This document shows positions 18,774-26,940 of a stretch of 64,000 bases of DNA, in pieces. The translations under genes and the position numbers were made by a program. This stretch comes from UBA3478 sp038134285 (GTDB taxonomy: Bacteria > Bacteroidota > Bacteroidia > Flavobacteriales > Flavobacteriaceae), in assembly GCA_038134285.1 (NCBI GenBank), contig JAYPUW010000008.1:44319-108318 (forward strand), in the 5' to 3' direction. The number at the start of each line of letters is the position of its first letter. Within the stretch, counting starts at the first letter, position 1. The notes beneath the pieces were generated by a model. It had not been told where the DNA came from and did not search any database. It was given only the letters and a program-made list of their open reading frames with translations.

Positions 18774-19151
18774 TTAGTTTCGAATTTCAGTGGTTAGCCT
18801 CAAGGGGGGGCTGATCATTAGCGTATCGGTTGTTCCTTCGAAGTATAGCTTCAATCCTTCTTTAAGGTTGATGTTTTCGGCGATTCTTAAACCAAACCTG
18901 TTTTCATCCTCTTGTTTCATTGGAAAGGCCTCTAATGAAGATGGTTTTACAAACAGGGTTTGTCCATAAGGACCCCCTTCAAATTCGACCTCAAGTTTAT
19001 AAAGGGTTGTTGTTTGTGCACGGCCTGGCACCACGCGTTGAAGGCGGTAGGTTTTAAGCTGAGGAGGTGAGGCGCACTGATTGAGACTAAGCGCAAACAA
19101 GGCGACAAGTCCAATCGACAAGGTGCTAAGGTGCATTAAAGGTAGAGGCAT
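18774..19151 (-). CDS. small lipoprotein of unknown function
   Basis: Hypothetical protein of 125 residues from the ATG at 19151. An N-terminal hydrophobic segment ends in LNQC, a loose lipobox, so it is probably a lipoprotein. The rest is beta-rich without motifs I recognise. An ORF extension to 19181 exists, but a near-consensus -7 box (TATCTTTA, 19169-19176) lies inside it; a further ATG at 19136 is possible. It is the first gene of the envelope operon, 3 nt ahead of the flippase. It does not resemble GldH, whose usual location (next to PBP1A) is empty in this window. Confidence 0.6.
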   Translation of the reverse strand: MPLPLMHLSTLSIGLVALFALSLNQCASPPQLKTYRLQRVVPGRAQTTTLYKLEVEFEGGPYGQTLFVKPSSLEAFPMKQEDENRFGLRIAENINLKEGLKLYFEGTTDTLMISPPLRLTTEIRN

Positions 19152-19168
19152 TCGAACAACATCTGGCC

Positions 19169-19176
19169 TAAAGATA
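19169..19176 (-). promoter_or_regulatory. possible -7 box of the lipoprotein-flippase operon
   Basis: TATCTTTA on the minus strand, one mismatch from TAnnTTTG, ending 17 nt before the ATG at 19151. Confidence 0.3.
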
Positions 19177-19204
19177 GGCATAGATAAGCAGCAAGCACAA
19201 TAGC

Positions 19205-20068
19205 CTAGTCGTTCAGGGCCTCAGCCCCGCCAACTATCTCCAGAATCTCATTGGTAATGGCTGCCTGACGCGCCTTATTGTAGGTCAGTTTCAGCTGGTT
19301 TCTCAATTCTGTAGCGTTGTCTGTGGCCTTATGCATGGCGGTCATACGCGCTCCGTGCTCGCTTGCAAAAGAATCTCGAATGGCCTTGAAAAACTGAACT
19401 TTTAAGGCTTTCGGGATCAGCTGATTGACCATTTCTTCCGCGCTTGGCTCATAGATGTAATCTTCAGAAGTAGTCTCAGAAGACTGTTCTTGAATGATAG
19501 GAAGAAGTTGCTCGTTTTTAATGATTTGGGTTGCTGCATTTTTGAAAGAGTTATAAATTACTCTTACCTCATCATAGTGCTTAGCGATAAAAGAAGTGAT
19601 GATCTGCTCTGAAATTTCAGTGGCACTCTCATAGTTTAGGTGGTCAAAGATGTCGCTATGGTCAGCGACAAGCGTTGTCTTGTTTTTCAACGCATCTTTT
19701 GCCTTTTTCCCTATAGACATCACCTCTACTTCAGCTGATGAGTTTGTCTCTGCAATGGCTTGATGTGCTGTCTTAATAACATTAGAGTTAAACGCTCCAC
19801 AAAGTCCTCTGTTCGAACTTATCACTACAAAAAGGACCTTTTTCACAGGACGCTTCTCAACATAATGGTTTTCAACCTCCTCTCCAATACTTGAGCTCAA
19901 TCGCCCAAGCAAGCCCGAAAGTTTCTCAGAATACGGGCGCATAGCTAAAATAGCGTCTTGGGCTTTCTTCAATTTTGCAGCAGACACCATCTTCATAGCG
20001 CTTGTAATCTGCATGGTTGAAGAAACCGAAGAGATGCGGTTACGTATTTCTTTGAGGTTAGCCATCAA
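19205..20068 (-). CDS. atpG: ATP synthase F1 subunit gamma
   Basis: Central rotor stalk of F1 (287 residues). The N-terminal helix contains LKEIRNRISSVSSTMQITSAMKMVSAAKL and the C-terminal helix LRNQLKLTYNKARQAAITNEI-type residues, both diagnostic. It is the last gene of the atp cluster; atpD and atpC are not in the window, which is usual for Bacteroidota, where they form a separate operon. It starts 10 nt after the atpA stop. Confidence 0.96.
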   Translation of the reverse strand: MMANLKEIRNRISSVSSTMQITSAMKMVSAAKLKKAQDAILAMRPYSEKLSGLLGRLSSSIGEEVENHYVEKRPVKKVLFVVISSNRGLCGAFNSNVIKTAHQAIAETNSSAEVEVMSIGKKAKDALKNKTTLVADHSDIFDHLNYESATEISEQIITSFIAKHYDEVRVIYNSFKNAATQIIKNEQLLPIIQEQSSETTSEDYIYEPSAEEMVNQLIPKALKVQFFKAIRDSFASEHGARMTAMHKATDNATELRNQLKLTYNKARQAAITNEILEIVGGAEALND

Positions 20069-20078
20069 CGTTTAGGTT

Positions 20079-21659
20079 TTAATTCTTATGACGTTTAACA
20101 ACTTCAGCTGCCACTTGAGTCAAGGTTTCAATCACTTCGTCAGTTAGCGCTCCTCTCTTAAGCGTCGCTAACGCCTCTGCGTGATTTAGGCGAAGGGTCT
20201 CAATGTAGTCTGCTTCAAAAGCTTTTACATTAGCCACAGGAACCTCTCTTAGCAAGTTTTTAGAGCCTGCGAAGATGATCGCGATCTGAGCCTCTACCGT
20301 ATAAGGGTCGTTCTGAGCTTGTTTCAAGATCTCCACGTTACGTCTTCCTTTTTCTATCACATTTAATGTAGCGGCATCAAGGTCTGAACCAAACTTAGCA
20401 AAGGCTTCAAGTTCTCTAAACTGCGCCTGGTCTAATTTCAATGTGCCCGCAACCTTTTTCATTGATTTGATCTGAGCCGATCCTCCCACACGCGACACGG
20501 AAATACCTACGTTAATCGCCGGACGAACCCCTTGGTTGAACAAGTCTTGCTCTAAGAAAATCTGACCGTCAGTAATCGAGATTACGTTTGTCGGAATGTA
20601 TGCTGAAACGTCACCTGCTTGTGTCTCGATAATCGGAAGTGCGGTAAGTGATCCGCCTCCTTTAACAAGGTGCTTGATAGACTCCGGAAGATCGTTCATC
20701 GATTGTGCAATAGCGTCATCGGCAATCACCTTGGCTGAACGCTCTAAAAGTCTTGAGTGCAAGTAGAATACGTCACCAGGGTAAGCCTCGCGTCCTGGTG
20801 GGCGTCTCAAAAGAAGTGACACCTCTCGGTAAGCAACCGCTTGCTTTGACAAATCATCATAAACGATAAGTGCTGGGCGTCCAGTATCTCTAAAATACTC
20901 TCCAATAGCCGCTCCGGCAAAAGGAGCATAAACCTGCATTGGCGCAGGGTCAGATGCGTTTGCAGCAACTATAGTGGTATATGTAAGGGCTCCCTTGTCT
21001 TCAAGTGTCTTGGCGATGGCGGCAACCGTTGATGCTTTTTGACCTACAGCAACGTAGATGCAGTAAACAGGGGTTCCTGCATCGTAAAATTCTTTCTGGT
21101 TCAAAATGGTGTCGATACAAACCGTTGTTTTTCCAGTTTGACGGTCACCAATTACAAGCTCGCGCTGTCCTCTTCCAACCGGAATCATCGCGTCAATTGA
21201 TTTGATTCCTGTTTGAAGCGGCTCATTTACCGGTTGACGATAAATTACACCCGGCGCTTTACGCTCTAATGGCATATCGTATAGCGTTCCTTCGATCGCT
21301 CCCTTTCCGTCTATAGGATTACCAAGGGTGTCAAGAACGCGTCCGACAACACCTTCACCAACCTTTAGCGAGGCAATGCGTTGTGTACGCTTTACCGTGG
21401 CTCCCTCTGCCACCTCTTTTGAAGGGCCCAAGAGAACGACTCCGACATTATCTTCTTCAAGGTTCAATACGATTCCTTCAAGTCCGCCATCGAACTCAAC
21501 AAGCTCACCGTATTGAGCATTCGACAAACCGTATACGCGAGCAATACCGTCTCCTACAGACAACACTGTTCCTACCTCATCTAGAGAGGCGCTTGAATCA
21601 AAGCCTTCGATTTGTTTTTTTAGAATTGCTGAAACCTCAGCTGCTTTAAGGTCTGACAT
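20079..21659 (-). CDS. atpA: ATP synthase F1 subunit alpha
   Basis: Regulatory nucleotide-binding F1 subunit of 526 residues. The P-loop is GDRQTGKTT and the downstream motif YDDLSKQAVAYREVSLLLRRPPGREA-type sequence is present. The ATG at 21659 (MSDLKAAEVS) is the family start; an extension to 21710 would run back through the atpH stop and is rejected. One nucleotide separates it from the atpH stop, so translation is coupled. Confidence 0.97.
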   Translation of the reverse strand: MSDLKAAEVSAILKKQIEGFDSSASLDEVGTVLSVGDGIARVYGLSNAQYGELVEFDGGLEGIVLNLEEDNVGVVLLGPSKEVAEGATVKRTQRIASLKVGEGVVGRVLDTLGNPIDGKGAIEGTLYDMPLERKAPGVIYRQPVNEPLQTGIKSIDAMIPVGRGQRELVIGDRQTGKTTVCIDTILNQKEFYDAGTPVYCIYVAVGQKASTVAAIAKTLEDKGALTYTTIVAANASDPAPMQVYAPFAGAAIGEYFRDTGRPALIVYDDLSKQAVAYREVSLLLRRPPGREAYPGDVFYLHSRLLERSAKVIADDAIAQSMNDLPESIKHLVKGGGSLTALPIIETQAGDVSAYIPTNVISITDGQIFLEQDLFNQGVRPAINVGISVSRVGGSAQIKSMKKVAGTLKLDQAQFRELEAFAKFGSDLDAATLNVIEKGRRNVEILKQAQNDPYTVEAQIAIIFAGSKNLLREVPVANVKAFEADYIETLRLNHAEALATLKRGALTDEVIETLTQVAAEVVKRHKN

Positions 21660-21660
21660 C

Positions 21661-22203
21661 TTATAAACTGTTTGAAAATTCTTTTTTAATGCGTTTAATC
21701 TTTCCTGCAATGCTAGCGTCGTAACGCAAGTCGTCTAGTTTTAAGACAAATCCACCGATAAGTTCGGGGGCAACTTGAACCTCTAACAACACATTGCTAT
21801 AGCCCTGCTCTGCTAATAGCTTTAGCACGGCCGATTCTTGATCTTTTTGATTTTCAGAAGACGCCACCATAAGTGTCGCCTGTAGTTGGCCTCTGTGCGC
21901 GGCCAAGAGTTGCGCAAATCGGCGAGCAACATCATCAAGCAGATCTAGTCGATCGTTCTCTGAAAGAACGCGAAACAAGTCTTTGGTAACGTCGCTTGCG
22001 CCTGCGAAAACTTCGTCAACAATGGCCTTCTTAACTGATGTGCTCACCATAGGATTTTCAATGGCCCTAACTAGAGCTGATGACTCGGCTGCAATGCTGA
22101 CCACCTTTTGCATGTCGGCTGCAGCAAGGCCTAGGCTGTTCTGCTTATCTGCAACCTGCAAAAAGGCTTTGGCGTAGCGAATGGATGCTCTTGATTGCTT
22201 CAT
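21661..22203 (-). CDS. atpH: ATP synthase F1 subunit delta
   Basis: Peripheral stalk subunit (OSCP/delta), 180 residues, connecting F1 to the b subunits. RYAKAFLQVA at the N-terminus and IGGFVLKLDDLRYDASIAGKIKRIK-type C-terminal residues mark the family. It starts 4 nt after the atpF stop and ends one base before atpA. Confidence 0.94.
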   Translation of the reverse strand: MKQSRASIRYAKAFLQVADKQNSLGLAAADMQKVVSIAAESSALVRAIENPMVSTSVKKAIVDEVFAGASDVTKDLFRVLSENDRLDLLDDVARRFAQLLAAHRGQLQATLMVASSENQKDQESAVLKLLAEQGYSNVLLEVQVAPELIGGFVLKLDDLRYDASIAGKIKRIKKEFSNSL

Positions 22204-22207
22204 GGTA

Positions 22208-22711
22208 TTATGACTTCAACGTTACTTCCTTAAGAAGTTTGTTGACGTATTCGGTGTTTTTTGAAGCCGACGAAAGTTCTTCTTGCAAAATCTTTTCGGC
22301 CAACGCTACTGAAAGCCTAGCTGCTTCTTTCTTAATCTGCTCAAGTGCCTCTTTCTTCTCTAATTCGATTGAAATTTTAGCTTTGGCAATGATTTTTGCG
22401 CTTTCTTCTTGAGCGGCCTCTTCGGCATCGGCAATCATCTTCGCTTTAGTTTCTCTAGCCTCTTTCATCAATTTTTCACGCTCTATCCCTGCCTCTTTGA
22501 GAAGTTGTTTATTTGCCAACGAAATGTTTTCAATCTCAGCTTTTGCTTCTTCGGCAGACTCTAGTGCTTTCTTGATCCCTTCTTCGCGCTCTTCAAGTGA
22601 AGAAACGATGGGCTTCCAGGCAAACTTTACCATCAAAAATATAACCGCAAGCATTAAGATGCTTTGCATGATAAAGAGGCCTGGTGAAAAATCGTTTAAT
22701 AGTTGTTCCAT
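22208..22711 (-). CDS. atpF: ATP synthase F0 subunit b
   Basis: Membrane-anchored peripheral stalk, 167 residues: one N-terminal transmembrane helix (about 10-30) containing FLMVKFAWKPI, then a long charged coiled coil. Its gene is separated from atpE by 61 nt that hold a strong terminator-like hairpin (separate entry), so its expression, and that of atpH-A-G, may be lower than that of atpE. Confidence 0.95.
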   Translation of the reverse strand: MEQLLNDFSPGLFIMQSILMLAVIFLMVKFAWKPIVSSLEEREEGIKKALESAEEAKAEIENISLANKQLLKEAGIEREKLMKEARETKAKMIADAEEAAQEESAKIIAKAKISIELEKKEALEQIKKEAARLSVALAEKILQEELSSASKNTEYVNKLLKEVTLKS

Positions 22712-22728
22712 TACTTATTGCTTTCGTT

Positions 22729-22768
22729 AAAAAGGCGGCGCAAAGCCAACTGCAGCGCCGCCCTTTTT
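22729..22768 (-). terminator. strong intrinsic-terminator hairpin between atpE and atpF
   Basis: GGCGGCGC (22734-22741) pairs perfectly with GCGCCGCC (22755-22762) around a 13-nt loop; runs of five A (22729-22733) and five T (22764-22768) flank it. Read in the direction of the operon it is an all-G/C 8-bp stem followed by TTTTT, 5 nt after the atpE stop. It is the clearest terminator in the window, yet it lies inside the atp operon. Confidence 0.8.
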
Positions 22769-22772
22769 AGGT

Positions 22773-22967
22773 TTATTTTCCTAAGAAAAGTGAGCCAAAC
22801 GCCAACCCTTCCAATAATGCCGCAATGATAATCATGGCTGTCTGTATCTTCCCAGTTGCCTCAGGCTGACGTGCAATACCTTCCATTGCTCCCCTTCCTA
22901 TTTGCCCTAGTCCAATACCCGCACCAATTACAATTAATCCGGCGCCTACTAAATTTGGAACTGTCAT
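22773..22967 (-). CDS. atpE: ATP synthase F0 subunit c
   Basis: Proteolipid ring subunit of 64 residues with two transmembrane helices and the polar loop ARQPEA. The ion-binding carboxylate is the Glu in AALLEGLAF of helix 2. The residues after it (G-L) lack the Ser/Thr seen in Na+-type rings and the helix-1 Gln is out of register, so a proton enzyme is inferred. A terminator-like hairpin follows the stop codon. Confidence 0.95.
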   Translation of the reverse strand: MTVPNLVGAGLIVIGAGIGLGQIGRGAMEGIARQPEATGKIQTAMIIIAALLEGLAFGSLFLGK

Positions 22968-22998
22968 ATAAAAAATTTAAAAATTAAACGTTCTAGTT

Positions 22999-24141
22999 TT
23001 AATGGTGTTCATGATCTTGTACTGCCATTCCGATAAACAAGGCGGAGAGCATGGTAAAGATATAGGCTTGTAAAAATGCCACAAGCAGTTCAATTAAGGT
23101 TAAAAAGAAAGAAAGGCCAAGCGCTAGAATTGTTGCTCCAGAAGCTCCCATGCTGCCTTTCATTATTATAGCTAACGACAAAAGGCTCATAATGACTATA
23201 TGCCCAGCAGAAATGTTAGCAAATAGTCGAATCATTAAAGAAAACGGCTTTGTTAATGTACCTAGAAGCTCTATTGGTGCCAAAATAACCTTCATTAATA
23301 CAGGCACCCCCGGCATCCAGAAAATGTGTTTCCAATAGTCTTTGTTGCCGCTAAATTGTGTTATTATATATGTAAATAATGCAAGGCTAAAAGTTACTGA
23401 AAGTTGTCCGGTGATATTAAAGCCCAGTGGGGTAAGGCCTAATAAATTAGACGTCCAAATAAAGAAGAAAACCGTCAACAAAAACCCGGTAAACTTTTTA
23501 TAGTGCTTTTCTCCAATGTTCGGACGTGCGATTTCGTCACGCACATATAATACCAACGGCTCTAACACGCGTCCAAAACCAGTAGGAACGGCTCTTTTCT
23601 TGTATTGCTTGGCAAGCGATCGAAACGCGATGAGCATTAAGAGAGAGACCATAAGAAATCCGAAAACACTTTTGGTAATAGAGAGATCGATCACCTCGTG
23701 TGCGTTTGTCGGATGATGCGCTTCGTCAAAAGACACGGCGTGCTCCCCTGAATTTAATTCATATATCTTCTCGTGATACTTCACCAAAGACACTCCGTCG
23801 CTTTCAACAACCTGATGTCCTGAGTCGTCGTGGTGAAACTCAGAAGACATAAAGAATCTAACTCCTTGAGAGGTGTACACAATAACAGGCAGCGGAAACC
23901 CTATGTGCTTGCGATGGCCAGAGGCGTCGTTGTACGAAAACAAATGAAAGTCATGAGCGTCTTTGATGTGGTGAGCGATGTATTCACTGATCTGTTCTTC
24001 TGTGCTTACAGACTGGTCAGCGGGTTCTTCATGAGTTGGCTCATCAGATTTGACGGGGTCGGTAGCCCATAGGCTAACCGAAAAAAAGGCAAGTGCAAGA
24101 GAGAAAAAGAGTGTCTTCAAAAACAAATTTCTTGACTTCAT
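22999..24141 (-). CDS. atpB: ATP synthase F0 subunit a, with long periplasmic N-terminus
   Basis: Stator channel subunit. From the ATG at 24141 it has 380 residues, about 110 more than the E. coli type. A signal-peptide-like start (KTLFFSLALAFFSVSLWA) is followed by a His/Asp/Glu-rich domain (to about 165), and only then the five or six membrane helices. The essential Arg is in SLMIRLFANISAGH. Extended AtpB is known in Bacteroidota. The upstream ATG at 24201 is rejected because a perfect -7 box lies inside that extension; the chosen ATG has AAAGGAG a few bases upstream, a rare true Shine-Dalgarno here. Confidence 0.94.
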   Translation of the reverse strand: MKSRNLFLKTLFFSLALAFFSVSLWATDPVKSDEPTHEEPADQSVSTEEQISEYIAHHIKDAHDFHLFSYNDASGHRKHIGFPLPVIVYTSQGVRFFMSSEFHHDDSGHQVVESDGVSLVKYHEKIYELNSGEHAVSFDEAHHPTNAHEVIDLSITKSVFGFLMVSLLMLIAFRSLAKQYKKRAVPTGFGRVLEPLVLYVRDEIARPNIGEKHYKKFTGFLLTVFFFIWTSNLLGLTPLGFNITGQLSVTFSLALFTYIITQFSGNKDYWKHIFWMPGVPVLMKVILAPIELLGTLTKPFSLMIRLFANISAGHIVIMSLLSLAIIMKGSMGASGATILALGLSFFLTLIELLVAFLQAYIFTMLSALFIGMAVQDHEHH

Positions 24142-24153
24142 TTGTGCTCCTTT

Positions 24154-24170
24154 CAAAAGGGGACCTTTTG
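24154..24170 (-). promoter_or_regulatory. inverted repeat in the atpB leader
   Basis: CAAAAGG (24154-24160) and CCTTTTG (24164-24170) form a perfect 7-bp inverted repeat with a 3-nt loop, between the presumed atpB transcription start and its AAAGGAG ribosome binding site. It may be a leader hairpin that modulates translation or transcript stability. Confidence 0.45.
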
Positions 24171-24182
24171 TTAAAATTTTGG

Positions 24183-24190
24183 CAAATATA
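24183..24190 (-). promoter_or_regulatory. -7 box of the atpB-E operon segment
   Basis: TATATTTG on the minus strand (perfect TAnnTTTG), ending 41 nt before the atpB ATG at 24141. It lies between the small membrane protein gene (24239-24520) and atpB, so atpB onward can be transcribed apart from the sprE-like gene. Confidence 0.6.
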
Positions 24191-24238
24191 GGCATTATCA
24201 TTAACTAAAAAAGGTCCTAGAAAAAGATTTAAGGCGGC

Positions 24239-24520
24239 TCATTTAGCGCTTTTTCTTAAGAGTTTAGAAACGGCCAAAGCCTCAATGATTAAGCTTATAA
24301 ATAAGGGTGCTAGCGGTTGTGCTCTTTTGCCGGTTTCTAAGGTCTCGATCGTTGCTAAAAAGTCACTGAACAACAACGCAAAAACCAATAATTTGAGAAG
24401 AATAAATCCAAGGTATATATAGCCAAGCTGTTCTGTTTTGCCTTTGCGTTTAAGTACGTATAGGGCGCTTATCACCACTACCGACGAAACTGCGAAATAG
24501 ACACTAAAAGAAATGATCAT
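24239..24520 (-). CDS. small membrane protein upstream of atpB (DUF6168-like)
   Basis: Protein of 93 residues with three hydrophobic segments (about 3-22, 32-53, 68-86) and a basic C-terminus. It sits between atpZ/atpI and atpB, where flavobacteria carry a DUF6168 protein; that assignment is by position and size from memory. It may have an AtpI/UncI-like accessory role in assembling the c-ring, but this is inference. It starts 6 nt after the AtpZ/I stop. Confidence 0.65.
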   Translation of the reverse strand: MIISFSVYFAVSSVVVISALYVLKRKGKTEQLGYIYLGFILLKLLVFALLFSDFLATIETLETGKRAQPLAPLFISLIIEALAVSKLLRKSAK

Positions 24521-24526
24521 TGCGAT

Positions 24527-24742
24527 TTAGTTTTTTTGTGATTTGCTGTCCCGAATCACTTGGGTAATCACCAGGGCCATAGAGGCCACAATGCCAAAAA
24601 AGGTTGCTGCGCTTTCAATCCAGTTGGTTTGAAAATACCCATCAGCCCAGGATCCTAGATAATTGCACAGAGCGATAGTGGCGCCCATTTGGATGGCAAC
24701 ACCGATATACTTTATCGATTGGTGGTAGGTGTTTTTTTTCAA
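24527..24742 (-). CDS. AtpZ/AtpI family protein
   Basis: Protein of 71 residues with two membrane helices, KYIGVAIQMGATIALCNYLG and AATFFGIVASMALVITQVI, the layout of AtpZ/AtpI (putative F0F1-ATPase subunit). Members act in c-ring assembly or as Mg2+/Ca2+ channels accompanying ATP synthase. It overlaps the SprE-like gene by ATGA, so it is translated from the same mRNA. Confidence 0.82.
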   Translation of the reverse strand: MKKNTYHQSIKYIGVAIQMGATIALCNYLGSWADGYFQTNWIESAATFFGIVASMALVITQVIRDSKSQKN

Positions 24743-26865
24743 AACAAGTCCGATTTATCGAGCTGAGCCTTCAAGTAGTCTACTTGTGAAATAATAGTGA
24801 TTTTTTTATTTAGAAAAACTTTGGGGTTCTGAGACACAAATCGCTCTGCATAATCCTCTCCTGTAAACCAACCCACCACCAAAAGGTTCCTAGTGCTGTC
24901 AAACGGATCAAGTGTTGCGGCAGCATCATAATTCTGCTCCTTTAGCAAATCCCCCATCTGAACCCTTAACTGGGCTGCGTTCTTTTGGTCGGCGTCGATC
25001 ACCACCGCATAACGTCCCTGACTGGCGATTGCCTTTGTCGGTTGTTGTTCAATGGCTGCTAAGCGATTGGTTGCTTCTCGAGAAGCCCAGCTGTTTCTGA
25101 AGATTTGCTGAACCTCTTTTAACCGTTTAATATACGCCTGCACACCCTTAATCTGGGCTTCTATTGTGGCGACCAGTAGTAAGCTTTCGGCGCTCAATGG
25201 TTGTCTCATTTCAAGGGCCTCTTGTGCCGTTTGGTACGCGGTCTGAAAATCGTTTTCTTCATAGGCCGTGGCCAACCGAAGTTCAAATTCAGAAGCTTTA
25301 TTTTCTTTAGGGTTTACAAATGAAGCGTAAATGCTGTTGGTGCTTTGTAGTTCGTTTCCAAAGGCTTCCGCTTCAATATTATATCCTAAATCTCTGCTTG
25401 TTTGAAAAAGGCGAAACAAGGCCAATTCTTGAGTGGCCTGGGGGTGAAAAGTAGAGGTAAGTTTTTGAAGGTGATTAGTAGCGCTCGAATAGTCGCCAAA
25501 ATCATAGGCGAGAAGGCTGCTCAATTCAAACCTTAACTCAGAAATTGATTCGAGCAATTCCAGGTATTGCTGCTTTCTTTTCACAAGAGCTCCCGGCGCT
25601 AGAGCAGGGGTGTTTAGCTTTAAGAGCTCGTCGTCTTCTCCGGCGTTTTGTGATAAAAGAAGACTGTCTTTGACCCTGAGTTGTTCGCTGCGATCTATAT
25701 AAAGCGCGAGTTTTTGATGTCGTTGTCTGGCTTGTGCCTCTCCGTTTTGAAGCGCATAAGAGGCGACTAAGGAGTCGTAATAGGCATAAGATGCCTCATA
25801 GCTTCTGTTTTCAAGAAAATAATCTCCTAAGGTCTTGTAGTTAACTCTTCTTGTTTCTTTGTCTGCAGTCAAATTAGACTTCTCAAATGCTTTATCGGCT
25901 TTGCGTTCAAACAGCTCCTTCTGATCAGAGTCTTGCCGCGCTGCGTTTAACATCCAGTTTCCTCTAGCTTGAAATACAATATACCGGGCATCATAGTTGC
26001 TCCACTTTCTTTCTATGCGTCGCAACGCTTTAGCATACAGTCCTGAATCTAGGGAATAGGCCTTAGCCAATTCTACCGCTGCTGCCGTGCGCAACGAGGC
26101 GTTGTGGTAACCTTTTAACCTTGAGAGTTTTTCAAATAATTTTTTAGCCTGCGCGTCTTCGTTTAGTCGAGCATACTGTTTCGCTTGCGCAAAAATTGCG
26201 GGATTAGATTGTTTTTTTACCCCGCTTCTTGAGGTTATGCGATCAAGAGCGCGAAGCAGTGTGTCTGACTTGGTTAACCTCAACAGCTCAAGTTCGAGCA
26301 TTGCGGATTGCTCTGAGCGGTTTTTTGCATTTAATCTGGCGAGTTGAGCCAAGGCTTCTACATAGGCGCCAAGATGGTAATGTGTCAGTGCAATGCCATA
26401 TAGCGCTTCAGCATTAGATTTCAGGCTCTCGGTAAGCTCCTTTTCTTTCTCGAAGGCCTCTAGTGCCGAATAAGGTCTTCCTGAAAGCAGACGTGACATG
26501 CCCAGAAGGTGGTACGCCTTTGGAATATGCTTGTTGTATTCTGTTCCGCCAATATTGACACTGAATTTTTGAATGGCCTTTGTTGCCTTTTCTTCGGCGC
26601 GATCTAGCAGTGCGAAAACACTGCTGTCTCGAGGCCCTTCTCTAAGAGATGCAGGCAAAAGAGAGGGTGTAATCCGTAAGTCGAATAATGAACTGTCTAG
26701 GTGTTCTCTTGCTTCGGCAAGTGCTTCCTCACCATGAAACAATACATTGTAGTTGGCGCTCAACTCTTTAAGCGCCGTTGTCTTCGCCTCACGAGAGCTA
26801 GCGCAAGAGGTGATGCTTAGGACAACTCCTATTCCAAAAAATAGTCGTAAAACTATATGGCTCAT
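24739..26865 (-). CDS. SprE/PorW-like TPR lipoprotein
   Basis: Protein of 708 residues with a lipoprotein signal (LSITSC, Cys21) and many tetratricopeptide-like helical repeats (about 110-640), ending with a small alpha/beta domain (RYAVVIDADQKNAAQL). Together with its place upstream of atpZ-atpB this fits SprE/PorW, a lipoprotein component of the type IX secretion and gliding machinery. It is shorter than I recall for Flavobacterium SprE (over 800 residues), and the bactofilin gene often found between sprE and atpZ is absent. It starts 4 nt after a perfect -7 box, so its mRNA is probably leaderless. Confidence 0.72.
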   Translation of the reverse strand: MSHIVLRLFFGIGVVLSITSCASSREAKTTALKELSANYNVLFHGEEALAEAREHLDSSLFDLRITPSLLPASLREGPRDSSVFALLDRAEEKATKAIQKFSVNIGGTEYNKHIPKAYHLLGMSRLLSGRPYSALEAFEKEKELTESLKSNAEALYGIALTHYHLGAYVEALAQLARLNAKNRSEQSAMLELELLRLTKSDTLLRALDRITSRSGVKKQSNPAIFAQAKQYARLNEDAQAKKLFEKLSRLKGYHNASLRTAAAVELAKAYSLDSGLYAKALRRIERKWSNYDARYIVFQARGNWMLNAARQDSDQKELFERKADKAFEKSNLTADKETRRVNYKTLGDYFLENRSYEASYAYYDSLVASYALQNGEAQARQRHQKLALYIDRSEQLRVKDSLLLSQNAGEDDELLKLNTPALAPGALVKRKQQYLELLESISELRFELSSLLAYDFGDYSSATNHLQKLTSTFHPQATQELALFRLFQTSRDLGYNIEAEAFGNELQSTNSIYASFVNPKENKASEFELRLATAYEENDFQTAYQTAQEALEMRQPLSAESLLLVATIEAQIKGVQAYIKRLKEVQQIFRNSWASREATNRLAAIEQQPTKAIASQGRYAVVIDADQKNAAQLRVQMGDLLKEQNYDAAATLDPFDSTRNLLVVGWFTGEDYAERFVSQNPKVFLNKKITIISQVDYLKAQLDKSDLF

Positions 26866-26869
26866 ACTT

Positions 26870-26903
26870 CAAAGGTAATCGGACTTAAAGGAACTTCACA
26901 AAA
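26870..26903 (-). promoter_or_regulatory. promoter of the sprE-like gene (leaderless)
   Basis: Minus strand: TTTTG (26899-26903), 21 nt spacer, TACCTTTG (26870-26877), then AAGT and the ATG at 26865. Both -33 and -7 elements match the Bacteroidota consensus and the start codon lies at the expected +1. Confidence 0.7.
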
Positions 26904-26914
26904 GCAACAGTTTG

Positions 26915-26922
26915 TACTTTTG
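26915..26922 (+). promoter_or_regulatory. -7 box of the ferredoxin reductase gene
   Basis: TACTTTTG (perfect TAnnTTTG) ends 18 nt before the ATG at 26941; divergent from the sprE-like promoter. Confidence 0.55.
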
Positions 26923-26940
26923 TAATCAAAATTGCAACAC

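Noticed and set aside
22773..22967. Sodium-type ATP synthase c subunit
   Set aside because: The helix-1 Gln is out of register with the Na+ site and the residues after the Glu lack Ser/Thr.
24142..24201. Upstream start of atpB at 24201
   Set aside because: A perfect -7 box lies inside it, and the ATG at 24141 has a ribosome binding site and a clean signal peptide.
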